A stretch of DNA of 64,000 nt from UBA710 sp051656785. Its GTDB lineage: Bacteria > Bacillota_I > Bacilli_A > Mycoplasmatales > Metamycoplasmataceae. The translations under genes were made by a program, and so were the position numbers. Location of the stretch: positions 80,596-144,595 of the forward strand of contig JBOFJK010000002.1 in the NCBI GenBank assembly GCA_051656785.1, given 5' to 3'. The first letter of the stretch is position 1; the number at the start of each line of letters is the position of its first letter. Below are positions 18,551 to 30,951 of the stretch, piece by piece. The notes under the pieces are model-generated. The model saw nothing but the letters and a program-made list of their open reading frames with translations. It did no database searches and was not told the DNA's origin.

Positions 18551-19888
18551 ATGAGTTTTATTAAAAAAATTTTACTAGGAGGAGCATTGGCAACACTTGC
18601 TATACCTTCATCAATCTTACTAGTTTCTTGTTCAACTGAAAATAGTGATAAATTTGATATAGGGATTTCAAAAGAAACTGAAGATTACTATGGTAAAAAA
18701 CTTGAAGATAAATTAGAAGAAACAACTGATAAATCAGTAGTTCAAAGAAAAACAATATTAATTACAGCAGAAGGTCGTGTTAATGATAAATCATTCAATG
18801 AATCAGCACTAGGTGCTATTAGACTTTATCAAAAACAAGTAAAATCAAATAATAATACTTTTACTTACAAAGAAACTGAAAATGTTAATGAATTAAAAAA
18901 TCTTTATACTCAATCAATCAATCAAGGATTTAAAACATGAGTACTAACAGGATTCCAACAATATGATGAATTTAATAAGTGAATTAATGAAGGAAATAAT
19001 CGTCAAGCATTCATTAATTCTAAAGCTGTAATTATTGGTGTTGATTGAAATGGTTCTGACATTGTTCCTGAAGGACAATTCTTAGGATTAGGATTTAAAA
19101 CAGAAGAAGCGGCATGAGTGATTGGTCAAGCGGCATCAGAATATCTACATGAAAAAGGCTTGCCTCCACATTTAAATACTTTTGGTGGTGGAGCATTTGA
19201 TGGAGTTACAGACTTTGTTAATGGATTCTTACAAGGTATGCTTGATTGAAATATTGCCAATGCATCTAAAAAGGTTGAATTTTGATCAGGTAACTCTAAA
19301 TCAAATACAGTAGTTTTAGATACTACCTTTGAACCTTCTGCAGATATAATCAATAAAATAAAAGGAATTGTTGGTACAACTACTCAATCTCCTAAAATAA
19401 TTCTACCAGTTGCAGGCTCATTAACAAATACAACATTAAGTGATGTTAAAGATAAAAAAAATGGTCAATTGTTAATTGGTGTTGATTCAAACCAAGCACT
19501 AGCTTTCCCTAATGATAAAGAATGGTTCTTTTCTTCAGTAGAGAAAAAAGTTGCAGTTGGTATTTATAAAGCAATGACACTACTTGCCGGAATTCCTCTT
19601 GATCATACTGAACAAGGGGTATCTGATGCAGGATTCCAAGGTGACTTTTCTGCTATTGATGTTGTAGGTAAACCATATAAAAATGCATATGTTAAATATG
19701 GATTTGATAAAGATTTAGTTGGTTTCTCAACATCTTTATTGAAAGATAGTGATGCAGATATTGCTAACAAAGCATTACAAACAGCTTTTGAAAAATATAA
19801 AGCAATGAGACCTACTTTTGAAATAATGACAGATCCATCTGCTAACCCAGATATTCTTAATGGTATTATTGCCAAAATTAATGGTTAA
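18551..19888 (+). CDS. BMP-family nucleoside-binding lipoprotein
   Basis: The substrate-binding lipoprotein expected to feed the NupABC importer encoded 3 kb downstream. The 445-residue precursor has a lipoprotein signal peptide (KK, hydrophobic core, lipobox LVSC, lipidated Cys27), then the Bmp (PnrA-like) domain: VNDKSFNESALGAI, FLGLGFKTEEAAWVIGQAASEYL, the GGGAFDGVTDFVNGF ligand segment, and IGVDSNQALAF. The short stretch after Cys27 is hydrophilic. It is monocistronic: a TATAAT lies about 50 bases upstream, AAGGAG before the ATG, and a terminator follows. Confidence 0.92.
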
Positions 19889-19938
19889 TGAAATAAATAT
19901 TTTATAATCTGAATAATCCATATAGAAAATATAGCATT

Positions 19939-19970
19939 TAATAACTACTCTAATAAAGTAGTTATTTTTT
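19939..19970. terminator. bidirectional terminator between BMP lipoprotein and thiI
   Basis: AATAACTACT pairs with AGTAGTTATT around a short loop, with a T run on the + strand and an A run upstream that gives T's on the - strand. It serves the convergent lipoprotein and thiI transcripts. Confidence 0.8.
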
Positions 19971-19983
19971 ATTTATATGAAGA

Positions 19984-21123
19984 CTAAAAATATTTTATCT
20001 TAATATTTTTTGTAATGCCATCCTCTTCAAATTTACTTAAATTATATAGTTCTTTTTCTAATGATTGAGCTACTTTCAAATTAGGTTTTGTGGTTGGGTT
20101 TGTAGGAGCAAATAATTCACATGCTTCACTTGCTCTAATAATAGAAATATTATATGTATTAATATCAATCCCCCTTTTGATGATATCTAATTTATCATTA
20201 GTAAGTAAAGGTCTATAAACAGGTAAGGTTGCTTGATCTTGAACAACATTCATTGCTTCTAGCGTTTGTGAAGCCACTTGTCCTAAATTTTCCCCATTAC
20301 TAATTCCTAGACAATTATTTTCAGTTGCGATAGTTGAAGCAATTCTATAAAAACTCCTTCTCATCAATATGATTTTATATGCCTGTTTAGAAGTCATACC
20401 TATATAATTCATTAGGTTAGTATAATTAAAACTATATAGCTTTGATGTTCCTTGATATTTTGTCAATGTTTTAATTATTTCATCAATTTTATCCATAGTT
20501 TTTTGATCAGTATGTGGTGGAGTTAGAAATGATAGAAATTCTATAATTACACCTCTTTTCATCATTTCAAAGGCAGCAACTGGAGAATCAATACCTCCTG
20601 AAATTAAATGTAGAACTTTTCCTGCCGTTCCTACAGGTAGACCACCAAGCCCTGCAACTCTATCAGAAAAAACATATGTAAATTTCTTGTGAACTTCAAT
20701 ATTAAATTCAATATCAGGATTTTTTATCTGCACTTTATAATTTGAATTCTTAAGAATGAAAGAACCAAAGTGATTATTCATTTCAATAGATGTCATAGCA
20801 AAATCTTTAAAACTTCTTCTAGAAATGCATTTAAATGTTCTATTTTTATGTTCAATAAGCTTTTTAATAGTTTCTTCTATTTCGACAATGAATGAATTAC
20901 AAACATATACTTTTGAATAAGAGGAGATTCCAAAAACATATTTTAAATTGCTCATTGTTTTTTCTGAATAAGTAAGATAAATTCTATCAAAAGAAATGAT
21001 AATATCCTCTTCTCTCAAGGAACAAATTTTCTTAATATTTCTTGCTAATGTGCGGACAAAATTCATTTTATTTTTACCTTTTAATGAAAGCTCTCCATAT
21101 CTAACTAATATCTTGCTATTCAT
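19984..21123 (-). CDS. thiI: tRNA 4-thiouridine synthetase ThiI
   Basis: Adenylates U8 of tRNA so that sulfur can be inserted to give s4U, a UV sensor. The 379-residue product has an N-terminal ferredoxin-like/THUMP region (MNSKILVRYGELSLKGKNKMNF) and a PP-loop ATP pyrophosphatase domain with HLISGGIDSPVAAFEMMKRG. It lacks the C-terminal rhodanese domain of E. coli ThiI, as in Firmicutes, where a dedicated IscS-type desulfurase helps. It overlaps the upstream EzrA-like gene by 1 base; the pair thiI-ezrA recalls the Bacillus thiI-nifZ-braB-ezrA order. Confidence 0.95.
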   Translation of the reverse strand: MNSKILVRYGELSLKGKNKMNFVRTLARNIKKICSLREEDIIISFDRIYLTYSEKTMSNLKYVFGISSYSKVYVCNSFIVEIEETIKKLIEHKNRTFKCISRRSFKDFAMTSIEMNNHFGSFILKNSNYKVQIKNPDIEFNIEVHKKFTYVFSDRVAGLGGLPVGTAGKVLHLISGGIDSPVAAFEMMKRGVIIEFLSFLTPPHTDQKTMDKIDEIIKTLTKYQGTSKLYSFNYTNLMNYIGMTSKQAYKIILMRRSFYRIASTIATENNCLGISNGENLGQVASQTLEAMNVVQDQATLPVYRPLLTNDKLDIIKRGIDINTYNISIIRASEACELFAPTNPTTKPNLKVAQSLEKELYNLSKFEEDGITKNIKIKYF

Positions 21124-22805
21124 TAATTTACACCTTTATTTAATGTATTAATTAAATTATTTAAAGCAATATTATAATTACCATCTAAATAACTATTTTC
21201 TGACATAATAACACTTTCATTAAGTTTTAAATCAGATGATCTTTTAGGAGCTAATAATTCTGAAACTTGAATATATAATTTTGATATTTCAATTTTAATA
21301 CCTACTGTTAAAATATAATCAACAACAAGCTCCAATAACTCCTTATATTCATTAACGATATTGGGTTTAGTGTTGCTCGGTGTATTCATTATTATGCCTA
21401 CAATTTTTTCTCTCAAATCCTCGATTGCCAAAGAATTTTCATTTTCTTCAGGACTTAAAATAATATAATTCCTCATTATATAAGATTTCATATTACTTAG
21501 TAATATAACTAGTCTTTCAAATTTTAGAAGGTTTGACTCACCCTCAAGATAGAACATTTCTAATTTTTTACTTAGCTCAACAAATAATAAATAAAAACCC
21601 TTCAACTGATAGAATAAACTTTTATATTTAAATTGCTTGGATGAAAAGCTAATTTCTGAATTATTTTCATCCTTAGTAATTTTCTCTATTCATAAATCAA
21701 CTTCTGTAATAAAATTTGATAATTTATTCAACTCTTCTTCAAACTGCGAGAAATATATCTTATCAATTTGATGAGCTACTGTAAGATCATTTTTAATTGT
21801 AATAAATAATTTAGAAATATCTTTCTTATATTTTCCCAGTTCATTTTTGTTTTTTAGTATAAAGTTATATGAATTAATTTCAAGATTAATCTCTTTATTT
21901 AAATTATTCAAAATATATAAAATCTTGTTATTAGATTTTTCTATTTCTTCCATGTTGTCAATTGAAAAAGAAGAACATGATATTTGATGAACTGACTTCA
22001 TTGAATTAATTTGTTCATAGAATGTAATGTATGAAAAATTACAATTTGTATTCTTTTTTGTTCTTTCAAAATAATCTTCAATTTTTTGAAAGTAATCAGG
22101 AATTTTAGTAAAAACAGTTTCTTCTAATTCCTCACAGTTATTTGCAAATTTAATTAGTTTCAAAAAATCTTCTTTAATATTAGCAAATGCAACTGCAACC
22201 TTATCCATTTGATTCGAACCAACAAAATCATCCAAAGTTTTTAAATTAGCTTCAATTTTACTGAATTCATTTAAAATTAAATTTCTTGATATTTGATTTT
22301 TTTCTTCAGATATTTTTTTATTTAATTCATTTTTTAATTCCCTTAAACCATTTTTGTATTCCACAATTTCTTTTCGAGCGATTTTGATATTTTCTAAAAT
22401 AGTGCCAACTGTTTTAAAAAATTTATTAGAAAGATCTTCAATTCTTTTTTCATTTTTAACAATATCATGGAATACTTTATTTGATGCAAAAAGTTGATAT
22501 TTCAGTATTTTATTTTTCCCATTTGTTGCAAGACTAAAATTCTTTCTTTTTAATTGTTCAATATCTCAAGCAAAAGTAGCGGCTTCTTCTTTTATTACAT
22601 CTGTATCTGTATTATTTTTAACTAAATTTAGCGAACGTAGTTCATTTGTATATATTTGGTTAGTGCTTAAACTATTGGCATCTTTATGATTATCGAAAAA
22701 TTTCTCCAATCATTTTTTTCTAACATTTATATATAAAAATAAACTTAAAATAACTAGAATAAGTGATATTGGAAAAATTAAATAAAGTAGTTTTATGTAA
22801 GGCAT
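21123..22805 (-). CDS. EzrA-like membrane-anchored coiled-coil protein
   Basis: A 560-residue protein: one N-terminal transmembrane helix (residues about 4-26, LLYLIFPISLILVILSLFLYI), then a long Glu/Lys/Asn-rich helical region made of predicted coiled coils. Topology and length match EzrA (about 562 residues), the Firmicute regulator of FtsZ ring formation, and the thiI neighbourhood agrees with that of B. subtilis. Sequence motifs alone are too weak for certainty. Several TGA Trp codons split it in a standard-code reading. If correct, it is a division protein in a wall-less cell. Confidence 0.6.
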
Positions 22806-22986
22806 ATTTTTAATTATATTAAATTACCTATTTTTTTTAGTCAAATTTTATATCATAACTTCTTTCAAAATTAAAATTTATTTTAAAATGTTATTAAAAA
22901 ATAACAATCAAAAAAACTACCTATATTGAAAATACTTTATAATTAATTAATTAATATTTTTTATAAATTTAATAGGGGGAGATAAT

Positions 22987-24657
22987 ATGTTTTCAAATGT
23001 AGAGAAACCATTATCGGAAGAGGAAATTTCCTCGGATTCATCTGATCAATTACAAGTCCGAGCAAATAATTTAATTATAAATAATACTGCCTCACACAAT
23101 ATTTATAAAAGTAATAATAGTGATATTGCTATTGAAATGATTAATATAACAAAAGAGTTTCCAGGAATAATAGCTAATGACAATATTAATCTAGCAATAA
23201 AAAGAGGTTCAATTCATTCCTTGGTTGGTGAAAATGGTGCAGGTAAATCTACACTTATGTCTATTTTGTTTGGAATCTATAAACCCACATCTGGAACAAT
23301 AATGTTTGATGGATCACCAATATTGATAAGTGGGCCAAATCAAGCAAATGATATTGGTATTGGGATGGTTCACCAACATTTTAAATTGGTTGGTAATTAT
23401 ACAAATTTTGAAAATATCATTTTAGGTGCTGAATTTGAAAAAAATGGATTTCTCGATAGGGAAACTTCTTTAGCAAAAATTAAATTATTACAAGATAAAT
23501 TCGGCTTAAAGTTTGATTTATATGAGAAAACATCAGATGCCCCTGTTGTAACACAACAAAAAATTGAAATTTTAAAAATGCTATATAGAGATGCTGATAT
23601 ATTGATTTTTGATGAACCTACTGCTGTTCTTACTCCTAAAGAAATTGATGAATTTTTAAATATTTTAGAATTTCTAAAACAAAATGGAAAAACAATCCTT
23701 TTTATTACTCATAAGTTATGGGAAGTAATGAAAGTATCAGATGAGATTACTGTCATTAGACATGGAAAAGTTGTTAAACATTATGAATCAATTGAGGGTA
23801 TTACAACAACTGAAATTGCTAATTGAATGGTTGGAGAGAATGTTGTTTATGTAAAAAATCAAAATCATTCACATTCTAATGAGGTAATATTAAAACTTGA
23901 AAATATATTTTCAGGAAATAAATTAAAAAATTTAAGTCTTGAAATCCATGCTGGAGAAATTCTAGCCATTGCAGGTGTTGCAGGAAATGGACAAAGGGAT
24001 TTAGAATATATTCTTTCTGGTGTAAAACAACCTAAAGAAGGAAAAATCTTCCTTAAGTCAAGAGAAGATTTAACACTTCATGATATTACTCATTACTCTT
24101 CAAGGAAAAAGAATGAAAGTTTTATTTCTGTTATTCCTGAAGATAGACATAAGCATGGGTTAGTTCTTGACTTTAATATTAATGAGAATTCAATCATAAG
24201 AAGTTTATCTAGCAAAGAATTTGTTAAACATTTTATTATTCAAAATAAAAAAGTTAAAAATTTTACTGATGAAATTATTGGAAAATTTGATGTTCGTGGT
24301 TCTAGAAATGGTAATGCTACAGCAAGGTCTTTATCTGGTGGAAATCAACAAAAAGCAATTGTTGGTAGAGAAATTTTAACTGATCATGACCTTATTGTGG
24401 CTGTTCAGCCAACTAGAGGATTAGATGTTGGGGCCATTAATATGATTCATGATGAACTCCTTAAAGAAAAGGTTAATGGTAAAGCTATTATTTTAATTTC
24501 TTATGAATTAGATGAAATACTTGCTCTAGCAGATACAATTGCAGTTATGAATAATGGCGAAATAGTTGGAATTAAAAATGCTGATAATTTCAAAAGAAAA
24601 GAAATTGGATTACTAATGGCAGGATTAAATAATTCTGGAGAATTATATGATAAATAA
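22987..24657 (+). CDS. nupA: nucleoside ABC importer, double ATPase subunit (NupA type)
   Basis: A 556-residue protein with two ABC domains in tandem, as in RbsA/NupA importers. The first has Walker A GENGAGKSTLMSI, VHQHFKL and Walker B DILIFDEPTAVLTP. The second has a degenerate Walker A (GVAGNGQRDLEYI), the intact signature LSGGNQQKA and QPTRGLDVG. A TGA at 23824-23826 is Trp. An N-terminal extension of about 50 Ser/Asn-rich residues precedes the first domain. AGGGGGA precedes the ATG, and the next permease overlaps by 11 bases. The BMP lipoprotein is encoded 3 kb upstream. Confidence 0.93.
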
Positions 24658-26164
24658 GATAAAGGAAAATTTTTATAGTGAACAATTAGTTGAGGGTCGT
24701 AGAAAACTTTATAACTCCTTGTGAGCCCTTTTATTTGGAATGATAGCAAGTATTTTAATAATTTCTTTTACTGGGAACAATCCATTTGAAGTTTTCAACT
24801 TTATATATAATGAAGCAGTTGTTAATTCTAAATTTATTGTTACAATTGTTGTTTTCATTGTTGCAACGATTGGGACTGCCTTATGTTTTAAATCAGGAAT
24901 TTTTAATATTGGTGTTTCTGGTCAAATGATGGCTGGCGGAATGACTTCTGTACTAATATTAAAATTAATAGGTATAAATGGTGGGACAATATTTTTTGCT
25001 ATTATAGCAGCTATGATTTCTGGGCTATTGGTAGCACTAACTGCCGGGATATTAAAAGCATTTTTAAATGTTAATGAAGTTGTTTCAACAATCTTATTAA
25101 ATTGATCTATTTTTTATGTAATTAAATTTATAATTAATTTTAATATACCAGGTCTTGTCACTCCCACAAGTATTTCACAAAATAGAACAGATCCTTTTTC
25201 AATGCCAGATTTCTTTAAATCTACTGGTTGATTTACAATTTTAATTATTTTTTCTTTAATTCTAATAATATTAACTTGATTCCTTTTTACAAGGACATCA
25301 ATTGGATACAAAATGAGAATGCTCGCTCTTAATAAAGATGCATCTAAATATGCAGGCTCTAATGAAAAAGTAATATTACTATCAATAATGGCTGTATCAG
25401 GAGCATTATCAGGACTTGCTGGATTCCTATTTTATACTAGTGAAGGTACTATTCAAGCATCTAGTGAACCAATGACATTAGGATTTGACACAATTGCAAT
25501 TACTTTACTTGTTTATAATAATCCTTTTGGTATTGGTATTTCTTCAACTTTATTTGCAATTATTAGATTAGGTTCTGTTCACCTTAAAGGTTCTTATGAT
25601 CCATTAACAGGTGATTTTGCTCAAATTATGTTTGGTATTATTATTTATATTGCTGCTATTGCTATTGTTTTTGCAAAATTAAATGCTTACACATATATTA
25701 GAAATCAATTTATTTATTACAAAGATATTAATTATAAAGAAGCTGTAAATAATTATAAAACTAAGAAAAAAGAGATCTCATTATTAAGAAAAGAAAATAA
25801 TTTAATAATTAAAGAAATCAAATTAACTAATAAAGAAAAATGAAAAGAGATCCTCAAAGAATCAATTGCAAAAAAAGAAGTGATGGATAAGGAACTTCTC
25901 GGAAATAAGCAAAAAGTGTTAGATTTAAGTGAAGAAGTGCAACAATATTATTTTAATCAAATATCTTTAATAAAAAAAGAGAAAGATATAGCTCTTTTCC
26001 AAAATAGATATTATGAAATAATGGGTATAAAAAATATTACCAAATCAGCATTACTTGAAAATAAAAGCATTCTTAGAAATGTAAAGAAAGAAATTTTAGA
26101 GCGATACCAAATAGAAAAAAACAAATTAAAATTAAGTATGGGAGATGAAAATGGAAACATTTAA
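24647..26164 (+). CDS. nupB: nucleoside ABC importer permease with long C-terminal tail (NupB type)
   Basis: A 505-residue permease (BPD_transp_2 type). About 8-10 hydrophobic segments lie between residues 25 and 350, with FKSGIFNIGVSGQMMAGG, the LNVNEVVSTILLNW loop, and the AVSGALSGLAGFLF region typical of nucleoside and sugar permeases. After about residue 355 the chain has a 140-150 residue cytoplasmic Lys/Glu-rich tail with coiled-coil character, unusual for the family. TGA-coded Trp codons join three fragments. It overlaps nupA by 11 bases and nupC by about 14 bases. Confidence 0.9.
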
Positions 26165-27098
26165 TGAAATAGCAATCTTAGCAATAACTTATTTTGGTAT
26201 TTTGGCACTCGCATCAATGTCTTCAATTGTTTCTGAGAGAGTTGGGATAATTAATATCGGAATTAATGGTACTATGGTTTTTGGTGCGACAGCTTATATG
26301 GTATTTGCAAGTATCTTTACTGCTCAAGGAGCTATACAAGGATCGGAATGACTTCAAGTTCCTCTTTTTGTAATTTCTGCAATATTTGGTGTGTTATTTT
26401 CAGCATTACATGGTTATGCAACTATTAAGTTAAAGTCAAATCAAATAATTTCAGGGGTTGCAACAAATATACTTGCCCCTGCCTTAACACTAACTGTATT
26501 ATTTCTTTTTGGTAGAGCTAATACTTTAAACTATAATGTACCTAGATTAGAATGAGGTAATAGTGCTAGACATGATTTATCTTCCATTGTGTCCATAAGC
26601 ACATTTGTTTTAATTATTTCAGTAATTATTGTTTGAATTATGTTAAATAAAACAAGATGAGGATTAAGATTAAAATCTATTGGAGAAAATCCACAAGCTG
26701 CTGATGCTGCAGGAATAAATGTTAATTGATTCAAATGACAGGGTGTACTTATTTCTGGTCTATTAGCTGGGTTGGCTGGTGCTTTATATATGACATCAAC
26801 AAGAGTTGATGGAACTTCATTTAAGGGTTCTGTAGAAGGATTAGGGTTTTTGGCATTAGCAATCATGATTATTGGTAAATGAAAAATTTTACCAGCAGTT
26901 TTAACATCATTCTCATTCTCATTATTATTGGCATTAAGCTACACATTCCATTTATTTGTTCCAAGTGAACACTCAAGTTATAGTTTCTTATTCTTAACAG
27001 TCCCATATTTAGGAACATTAGTAACAATGGTTATGTTTGGAAAAAGATCCATTGGACCAAAGGCCGCCGGGATTCCATATGATAAGTCCTTGAGGTAG
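26151..27098 (+). CDS. nupC: nucleoside ABC importer permease (NupC/NupQ type)
   Basis: The second permease of the importer, 315 residues, MTF-less start METFNEIAIL. It has the diagnostic SERVGIINIGINGTMVFGA, IISGVATNILAPAL and LKSIGENPQAADAAGINV segments, and AGLAGALYM near the end. An ATG six bases earlier (26145) is also in frame; GGAG at 26141-26144 is better spaced for 26151. It is the last gene of the nupABC unit. The overlap with the long nupB tail suggests coupling of translation. Confidence 0.93.
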
Positions 27099-27243
27099 TT
27101 TTAAAACATTATATACAATTATATAGAGAAATGGCAATATAAAGTTTGATTTAAATTGATTAATTTTAGTTAGTAATGCTATATTTTATTTCACTTTTTT
27201 CATTAAATGATATAATTAACCATATTAAAAAAGGAAATGATTT

Positions 27244-27552
27244 ATGGACATATCAACATTATCTGACAATGTAATTAAAAATCTATCAACTGTCCCAGGA
27301 ATTTTGGGATTTTGTAATATTGATGCAACTAATCAAGAATTAAAAGATTCAAAATCATGATCAAAAGCAGTTTCAATAACAATAAATGATAAAATTATCA
27401 ATCTTAATGTTGCTATTATCATTTCAATTGATTCAACAATCAAAAATATTTCAAAACAAATAAAAGAACAAGTAGCTTTTAGTTTTAAAAAAAATGGTTT
27501 AAAATTAGGTTTCCTTAATATTTATATAAAGGGAGTTAAAAAATATGAATAA
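27244..27552 (+). CDS. Asp23/YloU family protein
   Basis: A 102-residue protein (MDISTLSDNVIKNLSTVPGILGF) with the Asp23 core pattern: a central strand VSITINDKIINLNVAIIISI and the helix TIKNISKQIKEQVAFSFKKNGL. In Firmicutes YloU precedes YloV/FakA, as here, and is linked to envelope and lipid homeostasis. One TGA Trp occurs in DSKSWSKAV. AAAGGAAATG gives the ribosome-binding site and the stop overlaps fakA by 8 bases. TATAAT lies at about 27210. Confidence 0.85.
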
Positions 27553-29173
27553 AATTCTAGCTAATGACTGAAGACTAGCCATTATTTCTGGTTCAAATAA
27601 TATGCAGAACAATAAGAATAGAATTAATTCACTTAATGTTTTTCCTGTTCCAGATGGAGATACAGGAACCAATATGTCTTCGACTGTTAAAAAAGCAGCT
27701 GATGTAATCCAAAATAGTGTAAATACTAATTTAAATGATTTATTACAAATTATTTCTAAAAATATGCTTCTAGGAGCAAGAGGGAATTCGGGAGTTATCC
27801 TATCTCAAATATTTAAAGGTTTTGCAGTTGGTTGGGAAAATCTTGAAATGATTGAAACTAAAGATGTAATAAAAGGTTTTAAGGAAGCCTCTAAAATGGC
27901 ATATGCTTCTGTAATAAATCCTATTGAGGGAACAATTCTTACAGTTATTAGAGAGACATATGAAAATTTAGAGAAAAACATTAAACCAAATATGAATATT
28001 ATTCAAATATTTGAGTTAGCTTTAAAGTATGCAAGAGTAAGTTGTGATAATACTCCAAATTTATTGGCAGTTCTAAAAGAAGTTGGAGTTATCGATTCGG
28101 GTGGTGAAGGACTAAATATTATTCTAGAAGGAATAATAAAATCATTTAAAGGTTCACCAGTACAAATTTCTCTTGAAGAAGCACAAATGGAGAAATTCAC
28201 AGGTGAATTAGAAATTTATGATGGAGAATTTGGTTATTGTACAGAGTTAATTATAAAGTTAAAAGCAGTTGCTAAATTCAACAAAATAGAATTTATTAAA
28301 GGGTTGTCAAAATTAGGTAATTCTGTTGTTGTTGTTCAAGATGATGATATTGTTAAAACACATATTCATACTCTTAAACCAGGTCAAGTTTTAAATTATT
28401 CACAAAAATTTGGAGAATTTGAAGCTATTAAATCTGAAAACATGACTATTCAAGCAAGTGATACAAAAGCAGATAGTGCTGCTATATTTGAAAAGAAAAA
28501 AGCTGAAAAGAAAACTTCAGCCATTATTTCATGTAACAGTGGCTCAGGTATTATTGAATTAATGAAACAATATGAATGTGATTACATCATTGAAGGCGGT
28601 CAGACAAACAACCCTTCTGCTCAAGATATTATTGAAGCTATTGAATATGTTAATGCTGATAATATTTTTATCCTTCCAAATAACTCAAACATTATTTTAA
28701 CAGCACAACAAGCTTCAAAAATAATTAAGGATAAAAATATTAAGGTTCTTTCTACAAAAACCCAAGTAGAAGGTATTACAGCAATGCTTAACTTTTCATC
28801 AGATTTAAACTTAGAAGATAACTTAGAAGAAATAGAATCAGCATTACATAATTTAATAACTGGTCAAATTACTGTTGCAACTAAAGATACTAAAATAAAT
28901 AATGTCAAAATTAAAAAAAATGAATACTTAATGATGATTGAAAACAAAATTATTGGATGTAAAAAGGATATTATTAAGGCTGGTGAAGCTTTAATAAAAG
29001 AAATGCTTTCACAAAAAGAAAATCCTGAAATAGTTATTATTTATTATGGTGCAGATGCTTCAAAATTAGATGCAAATGAATTAGAAAAATATATTATTTT
29101 AAATTACGATGTTGAAGTTGAAATTCACAATGGGGACCAACCTATTTATAATTTTTTAATTAGTGTGGAATAG
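27545..29173 (+). CDS. fakA: fatty acid kinase FakA (DegV/DhaL-type kinase subunit)
   Basis: Phosphorylates exogenous fatty acids carried by FakB so that PlsX/PlsY can use them for phospholipid synthesis. The 542-residue product has the N-terminal DhaL-type domain with FPVPDGDTGTNMSSTV (metal-ATP site) and LLGARGNSGVILSQ, a middle domain, and the C-terminal FakA domain. The start at 27545 rather than 27602 is chosen because the DhaL helix begins MNKILANDWRLA, across a TGA Trp. plsX follows 12 bases later, giving the fatty acid uptake pathway in one unit. Confidence 0.95.
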
Positions 29174-29185
29174 AAAGAGTAAATT

Positions 29186-30178
29186 ATGAATATAAAAAGA
29201 ATAGCATTTGATGTAATGGGAAGTGATTATGGACCAGCTGCAGCAGTTGCTGCTACAATGGACTTTATTAAGAAATATGAAAACTATTCAGTAGTATTGG
29301 TTGGTGATGAAAATATCATCAATGAAACTTTGGTTTCTATGGATAGAATAAGTGTTTTACATAATCCAAATGTTGTTAGTAAAACATCAAGTTTAAGATA
29401 TGCATCTTCTGAAGATAATTCAATGAATACCGCTTTAAAACTTTTAAAAGAAGGTGTTGTTGATGCTTGTATGTCTCCTGGTGAGTCAGCAAAAATTTTA
29501 ACTTCTTCAATTTTTATTCTAAAAAGATTAGATGGTGTTAGTCGTCCGGCATTTATGCCTATTTTTCCTACAGTTATTAAGAATAAAAAATTTCTAATGT
29601 TAGATGTTGGAGCAAATTTAGATATAAATGCAGATTATTTAGTTCAATGAGCTAAATTAGGGCAAGCATTTTCTAAAGCAGTTCTAAAAATAAAAGATCC
29701 TAAAGTTAGTATATTAAATGTTGGTACAGAAGAAAATAAGGGTTTTGAAGCACATGGTATTGCTAATAAAAAATTATCAAAATTAAAAGAAGAAGGCATA
29801 ATGAATTATGTTGGTTTTGTTGAAGGTAGAGACCTCCTTACTGGTGATGTTGATGTTGTTGTAACAGATGGATATGCTGGAAATATTTGTTTAAAAACAA
29901 TGGAAGGTGTTATTATTAATTTTCAAAAATTGATTAAAAAGAATCTTACATCAAATTTTTTTAGAAAAATTTGTGCTCTATTTTTAAAGAGTGCTTTCAA
30001 CGACGTTAAAGAGCATTTAGATTATCGAAATGTTGGCGCCGCTTGAGTTATAGGTGTTGAAGGAATTGTAATAAAATGTCATGGTTCATCAGATCGTAAA
30101 TCATATAATGGGGCACTAGAACAAGTTAAACTTGCACTTGATGCAAATGCTTTAGAAGAATATAAAAAGGTTTTATAG
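29186..30178 (+). CDS. plsX: phosphate acyltransferase PlsX
   Basis: Converts acyl-ACP and phosphate to acyl-phosphate (reversible), feeding PlsY. The 330-residue product has the PTA-type features IAFDVMGSDYGPAAAV, the GESAKILTSSIFILKR segment, and VVVTDGYAGNICLKTMEG. Trp codons at 29648 and in the C-terminal AAWVIGVEG segment are TGA. It ends by TAGTG, overlapping the rnc GTG start by 1 base. Confidence 0.95.
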
Positions 30179-30846
30179 TGTGCAATCCAAGAATTGAAGA
30201 TTTTTTAATCAACCACAAAATTCCCTTTAATAATATTAATTTTTATAAAAGGGCAATTACACATTCAACATACTCGAATGAACATAGAAATTTAGTTTCT
30301 TATGAGATGTTAGAATTATTAGGTGATTCAATAATACAATCTAAATCAACAATTATAATATTTAATCATTTCAAGAAAATTGGAGTTGGTGAAGCAACGC
30401 GAATAAGATCTAAGAATGTTGATAATGTTGCTCTTGCAAAAATAACAAAAACTTTAGGTTTAAATAAATATTTATTATGTTCAAATAATAGAAATGAATT
30501 AATCAATAAAACAAAAGTTTGTGCTGACCTTTTTGAATCTTTAATTGGTGCTATTTACTTAGATTTAGGTGATGCAGAAGTTGATAGATTTTTAGCTAAG
30601 TATTTGGCTCCAAAAATTAAATTAACTGATATAAATAATTTAAAAGATTACAAAACTGAATTTCAGGAATTAATACAATCAACATCAACTTCTGATATAT
30701 TTTATGAATCATCAAAATTACTTAATAATAATTTTTTAACAAAATTAATTCATGACAAAAAATGTTATGGTGAAGGAATGGGAAAAACTAAAAAAATTGC
30801 TGAAAATGAGGCAGCAAAAAATGCTCTTGAAAAATTAAGTAAATAA
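30178..30846 (+). CDS. rnc: ribonuclease III
   Basis: Cleaves double-stranded RNA in rRNA and mRNA processing. The 222-residue product has the nuclease signature YEMLELLGDSII (metal ligands), the DLFESLIGAIYLD second metal motif and a C-terminal dsRNA-binding domain ending AAKNALEKLSK. It starts at GTG, which overlaps the plsX stop (TAGTG). An ATG start later would remove conserved helix 1. smc follows after about 105 bases, a Firmicute order. Confidence 0.95.
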   Translation: MCNPRIEDFLINHKIPFNNINFYKRAITHSTYSNEHRNLVSYEMLELLGDSIIQSKSTIIIFNHFKKIGVGEATRIRSKNVDNVALAKITKTLGLNKYLLCSNNRNELINKTKVCADLFESLIGAIYLDLGDAEVDRFLAKYLAPKIKLTDINNLKDYKTEFQELIQSTSTSDIFYESSKLLNNNFLTKLIHDKKCYGEGMGKTKKIAENEAAKNALEKLSK

Positions 30847-30951
30847 GATAAAAATTTATTTGATATTAAATTTTATGTCAAAATTATGATAATATTTTAA
30901 TTAAATATATAATATCTACAAATTATAGTTAAATTTGCAAAAAGGAATACC

